Source: Bartonella sp. AU55XJBT (GTDB lineage Bacteria > Pseudomonadota > Alphaproteobacteria > Rhizobiales > Rhizobiaceae). From it: a stretch of DNA of 64,000 bases. Every line of letters starts with the position of its first letter. Positions within the stretch are counted from its first letter, which is position 1. A model generated the notes under the pieces. It did not search any database, was not told the origin of the DNA, and was given only the letters and a program-made list of their open reading frames with translations. Below are positions 35,050 to 46,458 of the stretch, piece after piece. Made by a program: the position numbers and the translations under genes. Location: the NCBI RefSeq assembly GCF_028618525.1, contig NZ_JAQITC010000004.1, positions 1 to 64,000 on the forward strand. The letters run 5' to 3'.

Positions 35050-35295
35050 TTACTCCGCATCGCCTGTTTCATTATCAAGAAACTGATGCAAATCCACGAT
35101 GTAATAACGTTGTAATGCATTATCTACACTGCTTTGCGCTTTTGCCTGCCATGCTTCTTTAGCAGATTGATAACTTGAAAAAATACCAACCACATCTAAA
35201 TCATCAGGATTCTTAAATTGATTACTCTTAAGATTTTTTAATTCACCACCAAATACAAGGTGTAGATATTGTTTTTTTCCGTTGGTTTCGGTCAT
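35050..35295 (-). CDS. DUF4170 family protein
   Basis: The 81-residue protein begins MTETNGKKQYLHLVFGGELK and contains DLDVVGIFSSYQSAKEAWQA and RYYIVDLHQFLD, the DUF4170 pattern seen beside lipid A/Kdo genes in Rhizobiales. Its function is not known. The ATG at 35293-35295 has GGAGG six bases upstream, so I prefer it over the in-frame ATG at 35307. It follows the inositol-phosphatase-like gene on the same strand. Confidence 0.88.
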   Translation of the reverse strand: MTETNGKKQYLHLVFGGELKNLKSNQFKNPDDLDVVGIFSSYQSAKEAWQAKAQSSVDNALQRYYIVDLHQFLDNETGDAE

Positions 35296-35341
35296 ATGTG
35301 CCTCCATATCATTCAGATAATTTTAGCGTGCTTTTATGCGA

Positions 35342-36145
35342 TTAAACTAACTTTGCTTGATGAACAACATCTATCATATCCTGACAGCAATTATTTTTAC
35401 CAGCAATTAAAAGTCCATATTGATAAGGTTCAATTCCGTAAGACAATAAAGGGGCATCAAGCGATAAAAACCGCCCCCCACACTCGTGCAAAATAAGATC
35501 AGCTGCGGCAATATCCCATTCATGACAATTCGGACGAACTAACACAATATCGATCTCGTCTTGAGCCACGAGAACAATACGATAAGCAAGAGAGGGAAGA
35601 TAATGGTAAAGACTGACTCGATTGAGAAAATCATCTGGTAATTTTTGTGCGAGCGATTTATCAAGCGAAATTTTATATTTTCGATGAACCTGAAGAGCTA
35701 AACGAGGAAGTTTTATCCCATTTAATGTTGCCCCTCCACCCGTGACAGCTGCATAGACATCTCCTTGAGCCGGACATTGTAGAACGCCCACAATAGGACG
35801 ACCATCTTCAATAATAGCAACCGAAATACACCAATAAGGACTGCCAGAAAGAAAACCTCGTGTTCCATCAATAGGATCAACCACAAAGGAGCGTTTATAA
35901 CTTTGTTGTTCTCGATTATCTTTTGTTTCTTCTGAAATCCATCCATAATTTGGACGCGCCCCAAGAAGCTTCTCTTTCAAAAAATGATCAATAGCAAAGT
36001 CTGCCTCACTGACCGGTGAATTACCCTCTTTCATCCAAACATCCAACGTGCATCCAAAATACTGCATTGCTAAATCTCCTGCCTCTCGACAAACGTCATG
36101 CAAAAGATTTAAATCAGAAAAATGATGCGTATTATTTTCCTGCAA
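35342..36145 (-). CDS. Inositol monophosphatase / 3'(2'),5'-bisphosphate nucleotidase family
   Basis: The 267-residue protein has the metal-binding signatures of the lithium-sensitive phosphatase family: ISEETKDN (first Glu), VDPIDGTRGFLSGSPYW and HEWDIAAADLILHECGG. These coordinate Mg2+ for hydrolysis of a phosphate ester. The substrate could be inositol phosphate, histidinol phosphate or PAP (CysQ-like, favoured by VDPIDGTRGF and the context), but sequence alone does not decide. It overlaps the pmbA end by 14 bases, so the two are co-transcribed. Confidence 0.9.
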   Translation of the reverse strand: MQENNTHHFSDLNLLHDVCREAGDLAMQYFGCTLDVWMKEGNSPVSEADFAIDHFLKEKLLGARPNYGWISEETKDNREQQSYKRSFVVDPIDGTRGFLSGSPYWCISVAIIEDGRPIVGVLQCPAQGDVYAAVTGGGATLNGIKLPRLALQVHRKYKISLDKSLAQKLPDDFLNRVSLYHYLPSLAYRIVLVAQDEIDIVLVRPNCHEWDIAAADLILHECGGRFLSLDAPLLSYGIEPYQYGLLIAGKNNCCQDMIDVVHQAKLV

Positions 36146-37463
36146 GTGTCATCCCTTCAATTAACAATGTTGGAGCCGCTGTACTATAACGCCGATCAAT
36201 ATCATTGGCTGGTGTTAAATGTGCTAACATATGAAGCAAATCAGAACCCAGCGTTACTTCACTCACCGGATAAGCAATTTCACCATTTTCAATCCAAAAA
36301 CCAGAAGCACCCCGACTATACTGACCGGTAACAAAATCAATGCCATGGCCGAATAATTCTGTCACATAAAATCCATTTCCTAAACCTTTTATCATATCGC
36401 AAGGTGATACTAAACCCGGTTCAATAGCAAAATTTGTACTTGTCGGCTGCACTAATGACCCCGAACGTACACCGTGTCCATTTGTTTGAAGTCCCAATTC
36501 ACGTGCTGTGGATGATGAAAGAAGCCAGTTTTTTAAAATACCATTTTCAATAATATTGAGTGTTTGCCCCTCTATCCCTTCTCCATCAAAAGGATGAGAA
36601 GCATTTCCCCGTAATCGCAAAGGTTGATCGGTCACATTCACATTAGGCCTCATCACTGGCTTACCTAGAAAGTCCTGTAAAAGACTCGTTTTACGAGCCA
36701 CAGAAGCTCCATTGACCATAGAGGCGATATGTCCTGCAATTCCACGCGCTGTACGCGGACTAAAAATAACATTAACGCCTCCTGTCGCTGCACGAACTGC
36801 CCCCACACGTCGAACTGCACCAAGCCCTGCATTCTTTCCCACAGTTTCTGCATCCTCTAAATCAGAAAAATGTAAGCCTGTTGTGTAATCGTAATCGCGC
36901 TCCATCTGTGTCCCTTCCCCCGCAAGAGCACTGCAAGAACGTGAAAAGCAACTGGAGCGATAAGCGCCACAAAAACCATCGCTGGTCACAAGAATAAACC
37001 CACTACGGCCATAAGCTGTTGCAGCGCCGCCAGAATTGCTTACACCTTTAACATCAAGAGCTGCCGCTTCTGTTTTTAAAGCATCCTCTGTTAAAAAATG
37101 ACTGCTGGGTACAAAATCATCAAAAAGATCAAGATCTTTAGGATTCTTAACCAAACACTCTTTATCTGCCAAACCTTCAAATAAACTATCGGGAGAAGCT
37201 TTAGCCATTGCAACAGCACGTTCTGCAAGTTCTTGCGGATAAGACGCTAAATTAGCAGAAACACTTGCTACTTTTTTTCCAACAAAAACCCTTAGAGTAA
37301 AATCATTGCTCTCCGCTGCTTCTGTCGATTCGACTTTCCCAAAACGAACAGATACACTGGTGGAATGCGCATGAACAATAACAGCATCAGCAGCATCCGC
37401 CCCAGAACGCCTTGCCGCTTCAACCAACGACGCCGCTTTCTCAATCTGGTTCTTGTCAGTCAT
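36132..37463 (-). CDS. pmbA: TldE/PmbA metalloprotease-family protein
   Basis: The 443-residue member of the TldD/PmbA family (U62) has VSVRFGKVESTEAAESNDF near the N-terminus, GVNVIFSPRTARGIAGHIAS, HPFDGEGIEGQTLNIIENGI, FYVTELFGHGIDFVTGQYSR and GASGFWIENGEIAYPVSEVT. TldD and PmbA/TldE form a heterodimeric protease that trims peptide substrates; PmbA is the subunit lacking the zinc HExxxH, and none is seen here. It is first in a row with the phosphatase and DUF4170 genes. Confidence 0.95.
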   Translation of the reverse strand: MTDKNQIEKAASLVEAARRSGADAADAVIVHAHSTSVSVRFGKVESTEAAESNDFTLRVFVGKKVASVSANLASYPQELAERAVAMAKASPDSLFEGLADKECLVKNPKDLDLFDDFVPSSHFLTEDALKTEAAALDVKGVSNSGGAATAYGRSGFILVTSDGFCGAYRSSCFSRSCSALAGEGTQMERDYDYTTGLHFSDLEDAETVGKNAGLGAVRRVGAVRAATGGVNVIFSPRTARGIAGHIASMVNGASVARKTSLLQDFLGKPVMRPNVNVTDQPLRLRGNASHPFDGEGIEGQTLNIIENGILKNWLLSSSTARELGLQTNGHGVRSGSLVQPTSTNFAIEPGLVSPCDMIKGLGNGFYVTELFGHGIDFVTGQYSRGASGFWIENGEIAYPVSEVTLGSDLLHMLAHLTPANDIDRRYSTAAPTLLIEGMTLAGK

Positions 37464-38233
37464 TATAGACTCCCTAAAATATTTTATTATTTACATTGGT
37501 AAGCACTCTGACAAATTTATACCAATCAGAATATAACTCTTGTGTGTTCATTCATAAAATTATGCACGTCTTATGCATTTTTTAAATGCATTAAATCACT
37601 TTCCTTTTAGCTGCTTTATGAAAAGATGCAATATGTCGTAAAATTTCTTTAGTTTCAAGATTTCTCATCGGCCCTTATCATTTTAAAAGCTCAATCTGCA
37701 ACTCACAATCAGATCAATAGAAGACTTAGCAATAACTCTTGGAATTAAGCCAAAATCTTCAAAAATTCAACAAGCATAAAACACACGTCTTTTGTTCTCT
37801 GAAGTGTCAAATAACCTCCCTCATTCCTATAGAATTCTTTAATGTCTCCACAAGAATCAAGAAAACGATTTATCTTTTTGGATATTGCTTTACTTCTATA
37901 AGCTCTCTCGTAATGAAATGACAATCTTGTGACTATAAATAGTGTAAAATATCGTGACAATACTGGCTACAGCTTCACAAGAGCAGAAAAGAGTTTCTAC
38001 AGTTTTCTTATTTTCAATGAAAAAATCATCTTATAAGTTTTTATATAACAAAATAAAATTTTATAACTTTTATAAGATCTTTAGGGAAAAATTAATCCCG
38101 TAAGATGATTTGGCACGCTTTTAATGGCTAATTAAAAAGCTTATTAATTTGTGATACACTCATAACCGGTTTCATCCTAACAAGGCTATAATTTCAGTAT
38201 CTTTTAAAAGGTCAACTTCTTTATGAAGACACA
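37464..38233. other. Spacer without gene
   Basis: No coding or RNA feature supported. The short frames on both strands near 37,740-37,960 look random. Confidence 0.4.
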
Positions 38234-38680
38234 TCAGATAGCTTTATTTTCAGTAAGAGCACGTCTGCTCATTTCAATCATTGCATCGCGAAGATGTAAC
38301 TTAATTTTTGATCCAATAATCATTCCAAAGAAAGGAGAAAGTAAACCAGACATCGTTACAGTATGACGAATTTTGTTATTTGAAGAACCAGATTTGGTTG
38401 AACAAATATATTCATGATCAAAACTCATGCGTGTAAAAGGAAGTTTCGCATAATCAGAAAAACAAACATTTTTTATAACTTTATCAAGTGTAAAAGTTAC
38501 TATTGGTCCTTTTTTAGGTTTCATACGTCCTACAGCGCCTTTTTTAAAAGCACCAGAAAATTCTACCCATTCAAGTTCATGATCCCAGCAAGTCCATGTT
38601 GCTACGTCTTGCCACATAGACCAAATTTGCTCAGCACTTGCTTGTGTACTAATTTCTTCACTATAGGTCCATTTAAACAT
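38234..38680 (-). CDS. SRPBCC-fold protein (polyketide cyclase/dehydrase-like)
   Basis: The 148-residue protein begins MFKWTYSEEISTQASAEQIW and continues MWQDVATWTCWDHELEWVEF, the usual N-terminus of small START/SRPBCC ligand-binding proteins (the VxxxWxxWDxxLexv pattern). The C-terminal helix is IKLHLRDAMIEMSRRALTEN. Members bind hydrophobic ligands; a role cannot be named. GGGGAG precedes the ATG. It stands alone between two long spacers. Confidence 0.8.
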   Translation of the reverse strand: MFKWTYSEEISTQASAEQIWSMWQDVATWTCWDHELEWVEFSGAFKKGAVGRMKPKKGPIVTFTLDKVIKNVCFSDYAKLPFTRMSFDHEYICSTKSGSSNNKIRHTVTMSGLLSPFFGMIIGSKIKLHLRDAMIEMSRRALTENKAI

Positions 38681-39301
38681 GATAAGCTCCCCTTTTTTAC
38701 AAAATCAGATATCTTTAGTGACAAAGAGTAATATATCAATTACTCTTAAAGCTCCACAAAAATAAGATATTTAATATTTTCAATTGTCCTTAATAGAGAA
38801 TGATTAAATCAACAAGCGATATTAATAAAATAAACACACGAATGTTCAGTATAAATGAATACTATTGTCTACCTTAAATAAAAATATCTGTTTTTTACGT
38901 CCATACAATAACAAAGAGGGAATTTACGCACCATTTAAGATATCAATGTAGTTTGAATTAATAAATTAGCCCATAACTTGCAAAAATGAGCAGCAACACA
39001 TACTGCCACTCTTGGGTACAATACTATTTACACCTCAAAGAAATTTGGGTTAGACAGAAAATCAGATGGATTCTCTATATATTAAAAGAGCGTATATTGT
39101 AAAAGCTTCGCTCTTGGAACTATAAAAAAGCTTCAAAAAATAGAGGAATTGAGACAAAAAAATATAATGAAATTATAACATATCAATTTCTTTAACATTA
39201 AAATCTTTTATTGATTTTCTGCTTAACCTTTAAAGAAACCATATAAGATAAAGGAAACTGTAAAGAAGTTTTTTCGTTCTACCGGATAAAAAAGAACTTT
39301 C
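38681..39301. other. Spacer without gene
   Basis: No coding, RNA or repeat feature supported; AT-rich. Confidence 0.4.
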
Positions 39302-39868
39302 TCAAGATGTAAGCAATCGTAATTTATAAAGACGTATTGCTGTCTCACCATAAAAACGCTCATCATCTAGATAAAAAACGTCAGGTAAATGAATGATTGT
39401 ATCTTTCTTTTCTTCAAGTATGAAGAGTGTATCCGCTTTTGCCCACCCCCCTTGCAAAGCTTCTACAAAAGACCGTTCACCTAAGCAACGGCTATAGGGA
39501 GGATCAGCAAAGATAACATCAAATGGAAGCATTGTTCCAATCTTGCCAAGTTTTGTTGCATCACGACGCAAAATTCGCCCAATAGACTGTAATTCAAAGG
39601 CTTCGATATTTCTTTGAAGCAAACCACGTCCCTCAACCGAGTTTTCAACAAAAACAGCGGCCTTTGCTCCACGTGAAAGGGCTTCTATGCCTAAAGCACC
39701 AGTACCAGCAAACAGATCAAGGATGCGTTTATTGGTCCAAAACTGTTCTTCACGGCTAGAAAGAATATTAAAAAGGCTTTCCCGCGTACGATCACTCGTT
39801 GGACGAATCGACTGATCAACAGGCGAAAACAAAACACGCCCAGCAAATTTACCGCCGATAATCCGCAC
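39302..39868 (-). CDS. rsmD: 16S rRNA (guanine(966)-N2)-methyltransferase RsmD
   Basis: The SAM-dependent methyltransferase has [52 protein letters not shown] (SAM-binding loop) and [11 protein letters not shown] (catalytic N-DPPY). It methylates G966 of 16S rRNA during 30S assembly. I place the start at GTG 39866-39868, which has GGAGG five bases upstream and begins at the conserved RIIGG. An ATG at 39904 would add 12 residues and overlap the upstream gene further. It overlaps the end of the pseudouridine synthase gene. Confidence 0.92.
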   Translation of the reverse strand: MRIIGGKFAGRVLFSPVDQSIRPTSDRTRESLFNILSSREEQFWTNKRILDLFAGTGALGIEALSRGAKAAVFVENSVEGRGLLQRNIEAFELQSIGRILRRDATKLGKIGTMLPFDVIFADPPYSRCLGERSFVEALQGGWAKADTLFILEEKKDTIIHLPDVFYLDDERFYGETAIRLYKLRLLTS

Positions 39869-41249
39869 CTGGTCCTCCAAATCGCTTCGACGTTTTTGCA
39901 CCATCCTGATGTGATTTAGATTTTTTCAGAGCACCACTAAACGATTTTACCTTGTCTTTTCTCTCAAAAGCACGTTCATCACGACCACCTCTTATCATTT
40001 TCTCTTTATCCTTAGAAAAGTGATCTTTCTTACCAAAGGCACGCGTCTCATCGTAAGAGGTTTTGCCACGTTTTTGAACAAAATGCTCACCCTTCTCTTT
40101 CTGCAAGTGATTGTCTTTTAATTTTTCTTTGCCTCGATGAAAGGATTTTCTACCAGCCAAATCACTTTTATGATCATGGGATTTCTCCTCACTATAGGAC
40201 AGCTTCCTCCGTGCACTCTGCGGACGTGCACCAGGAGCCATCCAAACATTAGCACGGCGAGAACGTGGTAGGAAACGCTCTGCTTTTCCTTCCTCACTTT
40301 TCCCCTTATTCACATTCTCATGAGACTTTTCTCTTAATCGTGCGCGACCATGCTCAACAGAACCATCTTTAGGGTAGCGCCGTATCACCCTTTCGCTTGA
40401 GAAAACCCAACCATCATTTGCAACAGAAACATCCTTCTGGCTTTGCTTTTCCGCAACAACTGCAGAATTTGAAAAAGGTTTTAGAATAGGAGCATCAAAA
40501 TCGGCATTGGCCTGCATAATCAAACGCTCTCCCAACTGATCTCGTAACATCCGACCTTTTAATTCTTGTACAGCCCCTTCTTCTAAATCAGAGAGATGAA
40601 ATGGGCCATAAGAGACACGGATTAAACGATTAACGGATAATCCCAATGCCCCTAAAACATTCTTTATTTCACGATTTTTTCCTTCTCGCAAAGCAACAGA
40701 AAGCCATATGTTAGACCCTTGTTCCCGTTCAATTGAAGCTTCAATGGAACCATAAAAAATACCATTAATCGCAATACCATTTTTAAGGTTATCGAGCGCA
40801 CTCTGCTTTACTCTTCCATGGGCACGGACGCGATATTTGCGGACCCACCCCGTTACAGGAAGCTCTAATACGCGCGCTAAGCCACCGTCATTGGTTAAGA
40901 GCAAAAGCCCTTCCGTGTTAATGTCAAGCCTTCCAACAGAAAGAACGCGCGGCATTCCTTTTGGTAAATGACTAAATACTGTAGGTCTACCTTCCGGATC
41001 ACGGTTCGTGGTGACAAGCCCTGCTGGTTTATGGTAAAGCCATAAACGCGTTCGTTCTATAGGAGGTAAAGGTTTGCCATCAACTTTAATAACATCAGAG
41101 CGGCTAACATTAAAAGCAGGTGTTAACACAACTGTACCATTCACAGAAACACGACCTGCAACAATCATCATTTCTGCATCTCGACGCGAAGCAACACCAG
41201 CACGCGCTAATCTTTTAGCAATCCGTTCACTCTCATTATTTTCATTCAT
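39849..41249 (-). CDS. rluB: 23S rRNA pseudouridine synthase (RluB/E/F type) with long basic C-terminal tail
   Basis: The 466-residue protein has an S4 RNA-binding domain at about residues 10-55 ([27 protein letters not shown]). A RsuA-family catalytic domain (about 70-240) has [20 protein letters not shown] with the catalytic Asp and [20 protein letters not shown]. It isomerises a uridine in 23S rRNA; the exact site is inferred. The last 200 or so residues are lysine-, arginine- and serine-rich and repetitive ([20 protein letters not shown], then [19 protein letters not shown]). Such tails occur in Rhizobiales relatives and probably bind RNA. It precedes rsmD in one unit. Confidence 0.9.
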   Translation of the reverse strand: MNENNESERIAKRLARAGVASRRDAEMMIVAGRVSVNGTVVLTPAFNVSRSDVIKVDGKPLPPIERTRLWLYHKPAGLVTTNRDPEGRPTVFSHLPKGMPRVLSVGRLDINTEGLLLLTNDGGLARVLELPVTGWVRKYRVRAHGRVKQSALDNLKNGIAINGIFYGSIEASIEREQGSNIWLSVALREGKNREIKNVLGALGLSVNRLIRVSYGPFHLSDLEEGAVQELKGRMLRDQLGERLIMQANADFDAPILKPFSNSAVVAEKQSQKDVSVANDGWVFSSERVIRRYPKDGSVEHGRARLREKSHENVNKGKSEEGKAERFLPRSRRANVWMAPGARPQSARRKLSYSEEKSHDHKSDLAGRKSFHRGKEKLKDNHLQKEKGEHFVQKRGKTSYDETRAFGKKDHFSKDKEKMIRGGRDERAFERKDKVKSFSGALKKSKSHQDGAKTSKRFGGPGADYRR

Positions 41250-41516
41250 TTGCGTTTCAAACCAATCTTTGCCAGTATGTTTAGAAAATTATGCACATGC
41301 ACCATACCGCTTATCCTGAAATAGGAAGTAGCACAATCATTTATCATTTTCTATCCTTTAACTACAATAACGTATCCATTGACTTGCAAGTTTGTTTTAA
41401 ACACTTAAAAAATAAAGGTATTCCTTTCATTATAAAAGCGTAATAAATTATTCATGCTATAACATTCTTTATCGAGAAATCTTTAAGTTCTCCCTTGCCC
41501 TCGTAGAAAGAACATT

Positions 41517-41963
41517 ATGACTTTGACACCCATGGAAATAGCCCTTTTGGAAGCACAGTGGGCTGCAAAAAAAGATGAAGTTCCCGTAGGCGCTATCATT
41601 ACACGTGGAAAAGCTATCATCGCACGTGCCGGTAACTTTATAAAATCTGCCTATGATCCTACAGGACACGCAGAAATGCGCGCAATCCGTATAGCTTGTG
41701 AAACATTGCAAAATGAAAGGCTTTCTGATTGCGATCTTTACGTAACACTTGAACCTTGTGCCATGTGTGCCGCTGCCATTTCATTTGCACGCATACGACG
41801 TCTGTATTATGCAACAAATGATCCTAAAGGAGGAGCTATAGAAAATGGCCCACGTTTCTATCAGCAACCAACCTGTCATCACAAACCTGAAATTTATTCT
41901 GGTTTTAAAGAAAAAGAAGCTGCTCAATTACTTAAAGATTTTTTTATCCAAAAGCGAGGCTAA
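41517..41963 (+). CDS. tadA: tRNA-specific adenosine deaminase TadA
   Basis: The 148-residue cytidine-deaminase-fold enzyme has PTGHAEMRAIR (zinc ligand His and catalytic Glu), LEPCAMCAAAISFARI (the two zinc Cys) and DPKGGAIENGPRFY. It converts A34 to inosine in tRNA-Arg(ACG). The ATG at 41517 follows AGAAAG at a usable distance. It is divergent from the pseudouridine synthase gene, a pairing common in alphaproteobacteria. Length and active site are normal. Confidence 0.95.
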   Translation: MTLTPMEIALLEAQWAAKKDEVPVGAIITRGKAIIARAGNFIKSAYDPTGHAEMRAIRIACETLQNERLSDCDLYVTLEPCAMCAAAISFARIRRLYYATNDPKGGAIENGPRFYQQPTCHHKPEIYSGFKEKEAAQLLKDFFIQKRG

Positions 41964-42234
41964 AAACAATTCTTTATCCATAACTTTCACTCTTTAGAAA
42001 CTATCCTATTTCTCAAAAAGACTGTTAATCCTTTTGATATATAGCGAAAAATATTTCGAAGCATTTTCACTTTCTTTTAATACTGCATATTGCTTCTATT
42101 AGATGATGTATTCATTTATTATTGATGAGAATAATTCATTATTTTATCTATAAAATATAAAGTCAAAAATATTGTAGAATACTCTTATTTCAAAGCTGTT
42201 TATAGTGAATCAATAAAAATCTCTTTCTTGCACA

Positions 42235-42600
42235 TCACAAAGTGGATTCTCATCTGGATAAAAACAATTTAGAAAAGACTAAAAATATCCCTTATGAAGA
42301 CTCTCAAATGCAAGGACTATCGTAATATTAGAGACTGGCAAATACAATGATTGCACCAGTCTACTTTCATAAGCATAAAGATGGTGGTGCATAATGGATT
42401 TTACGTTATATCATCCACACGAGCAACAGTATGAAATGGGCTTGAAATCCTTAAAAGATATTTCTTGTGAAGAAAACGCAGTACCACTCTCTCTATGCTA
42501 TTGCCATATTGCTATGTCAGAGAAAGAGCAATCTCCTAGCCGCAAAGGTAAAGCTCTGCCTAGAGAAGAATTTGGTATTATAAGTAGGAAGAATACTTCA
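42235..42600 (+). pseudogene. Integrase N-terminal relic
   Basis: The plus strand reads YFHKHKDGGA, stop, WILRYIIHTSNS, then after a shift YEMGLKSLKDISCEEN. This corresponds to the DUF4102 domain order (L.l.K..G...W..RY..h.....MGLG......S..eA) seen in the integrase at 11909-13065. Upstream, SQMQGL-like codons match the start region of another scrap at 53,530-53,600. Stops and shifts show it is dead. Confidence 0.6.
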
Positions 42601-42625
42601 CATACTTTAATATTTTTTCTTTTCT

Positions 42626-43117
42626 CTAGCGACCAATAGGTGCAGTCTTTGCCGGTTGGCGGTAACTTAAAGGCGGTTCAGTGAGATAGCGACGGTATTT
42701 TGAGCTTCCAACTTGTGCTCTCTGACGGCGTAAATATTCTTGTCGTTGTTTCGCATTCAACTGCGAAGGATTTTCTGAACCAATGCCATTAACTGAAGAC
42801 CCTTTGTGAGAAAAAGAAGTACTTCCTTGATGCTGTTTCGATGCTGCTCCTTTATTAACAGATCTATCTTGTTGTGGCACCGGCAAAAATCCGCGTGAAC
42901 TAGGACTTGGTATTACAAGTTTTGGATGAGGCTTCATAACAATCTGACTGCTGTTATTTGTCGGTGTTAATGAGGCAATATTAGCAACATCTTCAAAAAA
43001 CTGTATCGAAACCGGTTTATCTGTCCCATAGGTAGGAGCAGATAAATTGCATCCCGTTAAAACAAAGCATATACCTAAAATTCCTATTGGAAATATTTTT
43101 AATTCACGTTTTCTCAC
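42626..43117 (-). CDS. Putative lipoprotein, unknown function
   Basis: The 163-residue protein begins with a lipoprotein signal (MRKRELKIFPIGILGICFVL then TGC, lipobox LTGC, Cys23). The mature part is low in hydrophobics and rich in Ser, Gln, Pro and Lys (PQQDRSVNKGAASKQHQGST). It ends with a basic, Tyr/Arg-rich segment (LRRQRAQVGSSKYRRYLTEP). I do not recognise a family. It follows ileS on the same strand with a 178-bp gap, the place where some relatives have a lipoprotein or lspA-linked gene. Confidence 0.75.
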   Translation of the reverse strand: MRKRELKIFPIGILGICFVLTGCNLSAPTYGTDKPVSIQFFEDVANIASLTPTNNSSQIVMKPHPKLVIPSPSSRGFLPVPQQDRSVNKGAASKQHQGSTSFSHKGSSVNGIGSENPSQLNAKQRQEYLRRQRAQVGSSKYRRYLTEPPLSYRQPAKTAPIGR

Positions 43118-43295
43118 TGCTTATTCCATTTCCTAAGTATATGGCTGACTAATATTCCCGCTATTTATAAGAGAACGGTCCATACACAAATTTCCCCCCT
43201 GCAGATAAAACAACGGAATTTACTCCGTACCACAAAAAACGATATTCATCAATATGGGAAATCTCCTTGCATTTCTTTTCCTTTGATTTAAAATT

Positions 43296-46211
43296 TTAAA
43301 CTTTGCCAAGAATCCTCAATTCCCGTAAAGCAGCTGCATCGCGGGCAGAGACATCCGGATAAGCTGGATCACTCCCAACATCTTGTGTATAACGCCATGA
43401 CCTAGCACATTTTTTCCCCAACGCTTTTTCTGGATATACACCAACCCCTTCAACATCATTCAAAGTAAAAGCATTGGAAGGCATAGTATCCTGCGTAATT
43501 GTGAGAGCACTGGTGATACAGATCTCCGCCATATCTACATTTTCTAATGCTTCTCGTAAAACTGGATTGGAAATAAAAACAATAGGAGCCGCTTCTAACG
43601 AGGATCCAATACGCTTATCAGCACGCTCAAGCTCTAAAGCTCCTGTTACAACTTTACGGACCTGTCGAATTTTTTTCCAACGCTCAGCTAAAGATTCGTT
43701 TTGCCATTCTCCTGGTACAGAGCGAAATTGTTCTAAATGCACCGATTGGCTTTCTGGATAACGCTCTAACCAAGCTTCCTCCATCGTAAAAGGCAACATG
43801 GGAGAAAGCCATGTCACCATTCGCTCAAAAATCTCACGAACAACCTGTAAAGAGGCCCTCCGTTTTTGTGATGAAGGCGCATCGCAATAAAGAGAATCTT
43901 TGCGGATATCAAAATAAAATGCCGATAACTCAATGATTGAAAAATCTAATAATGCACGCATAATTTTTTTAAAATCAAATTCGTCGTAAGCGCGATTAAC
44001 CAACTGATCCAGTTCAAAAAGCCGATGTAATATAAATTTTTCAAGATCTGGCAGTGCGCCATAAGATATTTCTTCTCCTTCATCATACGCCAAAGTTCCA
44101 AGCATCCAACGAATTGCATTGCGTAGTTTACGATATGAATCCACATTGGTTTGAAGAATTTTTTTGCCTAAACGCTGATCTTCCCAATAATCCGTTGTCA
44201 TGACCCAGAGACGAAAAATATCAGCTCCAGATGTTTTAATAATCTCTTGCGGAACAACCGTATTGCCTAAAGATTTAGACATTTTCTTACCATTCTCATC
44301 CAAAGTAAAACCGTGTGTGATCACTGTCTTATAGGGAGAACAAGCACGCGTACCACAGCTTTCCAATAGAGAAGATTGGAACCATCCACGATGCTGATCT
44401 GAACCTTCAAAATAAACATCTGCAGGCCATTGCAAATCAGCCCGATCCTCTAACACAAAACTATGACTTGCTCCAGAATCAAACCAAACATCCAGAATAT
44501 CATAAACCTGCACCCAAGGCTCATGCGCACGATCACCTAAAAAACGTTCACGAGCTCCTTCAGCAAACCATGCATCTGCTCCTTCTGCTTCAAAAGCCTG
44601 TAAAATACGCTCGTTCACGTCTTCATCTTTCAAAACAACACCATCTTCATTGGCAAAAATACAAATAGGAACACCCCAAGAACGTTGACGAGAAAGAACC
44701 CAATCAGGACGATCTTCTATCATAGAAGCAAGGCGGTTTTGTCCAGAAGATGGCACAAAACGCGTTTTTGAAACAGCTTCCAAAGCCCGACTGCGTAAAG
44801 TTGAACCATCCCCAAGATCTTTATCCATTGAAATAAACCATTGCGGTGTATTGCGAAAAATAACCGGTTTTTTCGAACGCCAACTATGGGGATAGGAATG
44901 CTTTAAACGCCCCCGTGCAAACAATCGATCTGCTTTAATTAAAGCATTTATGACCTCTCTATTGGCATCACCCATTTTTCCATTATCATCAATAACACGT
45001 GCAGGTCCCCCTTCACGATCCGGTCCCAAACCTGGAACATCTTTCGTATAGAACCCTGCATCATCAACCGGAAACGGTATCGATGAATCAATCCCCGCCT
45101 CCTCCAATAAAGGCTTATAAGCATTCCAAATTTCAAAGTCCTCACGCCCATGGCTTGGTGCTGTATGGACAAAACCTGTCCCCGCACTCTCTGTCACATG
45201 AGCACCATCAAGCAGGGCAATCTTATAATTATACGCTCCAGCAAAACCTTTGAGTGGATGAGACAAAACAAGAGCTTTCAATTCGTCAGCAGAAATAACA
45301 CGCAAACGCTTCAAAATCAGTTTGGCTTTTTCTGCACAACTCATCGCTAGAGCATCTGCAAACAGAAGCTTTTCTCCCACTTGAGGACCAAAATCATTTT
45401 CAGCACTTTCAACTTCGTAAAGACCATAAGAAATCTGCGAAGAATAACTCACTGCGCGATTGCCTGGAATTGTCCATGGTGTTGTTGTCCAAATGACGAC
45501 ATAAGTACCATATAAATCATCAGAACTTGCTTCAAAAACAGGAAACTTAACCCAAATCACCTCTGATTCATGATCATGATATTCAATCTCTGCCTCTGCC
45601 AAAGCTGTACGTTCCACAACAGACCACATCACCGGCTTGGAACCACGATAAATCTGATCTGACATCGCAAATTTTATCAATTCACTCGCGATGCGTGCTT
45701 CTGCATGAAACGCCATTGTGGTGTAAGGTGTGTTAAAATCTCCCACAACACCAAGACGTTTAAATTCTTCACTTTGAACGGTTACCCAATGTTGTGCAAA
45801 TTCACGGCATTCTTGACGAAACTCGTTAAGAGGAACCTCGTCCTTATTTTTTCCTTGTGCACGATATTTTTCCTCAATTTTCCATTCAATTGGAAGCCCA
45901 TGGCAATCCCAACCGGGGACATAATTTGCATTAAATCCCCGCATTTGAAATGAACGGATAACCACATCCTTTAGAACTTTATTTAAAGCATGCCCGATAT
46001 GAATATGACCATTTGCATAAGGAGGGCCATCATGAAGAATATAAAATGGACGATCTTTTGCTTGTTGGCGCAATTGCGCGTAAAGCCCTATATTTTCCCA
46101 ATGCGCCATTAACTCAAGCTCTTTTTGCGGAAGCCCTGCACGCATAGGAAAATTTGTCTGTGGGAGATAAAGAGTTTTTGAATAATCTATTGTTTCATTT
46201 TTCACAGTCAT
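43296..46211 (-). CDS. ileS: Isoleucyl-tRNA synthetase
   Basis: The 971-residue class I synthetase has [19 protein letters not shown] (HIGH), [14 protein letters not shown], the editing domain with [13 protein letters not shown] and [32 protein letters not shown] and [12 protein letters not shown] (KMSKS). It charges tRNA-Ile. The C-terminal zinc-finger motif of some IleS forms is not evident, as expected in many alphaproteobacteria. The start [17 protein letters not shown] aligns with family N-termini (YKxTLxLPxTxFPMRA). Intact. Confidence 0.98.
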   Translation of the reverse strand: MTVKNETIDYSKTLYLPQTNFPMRAGLPQKELELMAHWENIGLYAQLRQQAKDRPFYILHDGPPYANGHIHIGHALNKVLKDVVIRSFQMRGFNANYVPGWDCHGLPIEWKIEEKYRAQGKNKDEVPLNEFRQECREFAQHWVTVQSEEFKRLGVVGDFNTPYTTMAFHAEARIASELIKFAMSDQIYRGSKPVMWSVVERTALAEAEIEYHDHESEVIWVKFPVFEASSDDLYGTYVVIWTTTPWTIPGNRAVSYSSQISYGLYEVESAENDFGPQVGEKLLFADALAMSCAEKAKLILKRLRVISADELKALVLSHPLKGFAGAYNYKIALLDGAHVTESAGTGFVHTAPSHGREDFEIWNAYKPLLEEAGIDSSIPFPVDDAGFYTKDVPGLGPDREGGPARVIDDNGKMGDANREVINALIKADRLFARGRLKHSYPHSWRSKKPVIFRNTPQWFISMDKDLGDGSTLRSRALEAVSKTRFVPSSGQNRLASMIEDRPDWVLSRQRSWGVPICIFANEDGVVLKDEDVNERILQAFEAEGADAWFAEGARERFLGDRAHEPWVQVYDILDVWFDSGASHSFVLEDRADLQWPADVYFEGSDQHRGWFQSSLLESCGTRACSPYKTVITHGFTLDENGKKMSKSLGNTVVPQEIIKTSGADIFRLWVMTTDYWEDQRLGKKILQTNVDSYRKLRNAIRWMLGTLAYDEGEEISYGALPDLEKFILHRLFELDQLVNRAYDEFDFKKIMRALLDFSIIELSAFYFDIRKDSLYCDAPSSQKRRASLQVVREIFERMVTWLSPMLPFTMEEAWLERYPESQSVHLEQFRSVPGEWQNESLAERWKKIRQVRKVVTGALELERADKRIGSSLEAAPIVFISNPVLREALENVDMAEICITSALTITQDTMPSNAFTLNDVEGVGVYPEKALGKKCARSWRYTQDVGSDPAYPDVSARDAAALRELRILGKV

Positions 46212-46408
46212 TGTGAAATATTCCTGTCCACTTTTACGATTTCATTTTTGCATAACTTCCCTGAACTCTGCAACTCTGGTTTTTATCGATAGGGAAAGCC
46301 GAGCTTATCATTCGTATTAAGCAGCGATCAAGAAAATATATCATCACACTTTATGGGCTTTATCATGAAATTTGCAAAAAAAGAAACCAAAAAATGAACT
46401 TAAAAAAT

Positions 46409-46434
46409 AAAGGCTCCACCAATAGTGGAGCCTC
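46409..46434 (-). terminator. Intrinsic terminator of hbp-like gene 1
   Basis: GGCTCCAC (46412-46419) and GTGGAGCC (46425-46432) form an 8-bp stem with a 5-base loop, read on the minus strand into an A/T tract (TTTATTTTTT). It lies 25 bp after the stop of the porin gene. Confidence 0.85.
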
Positions 46435-46458
46435 TTAGAAATTTACTTTTTAAAAAGA

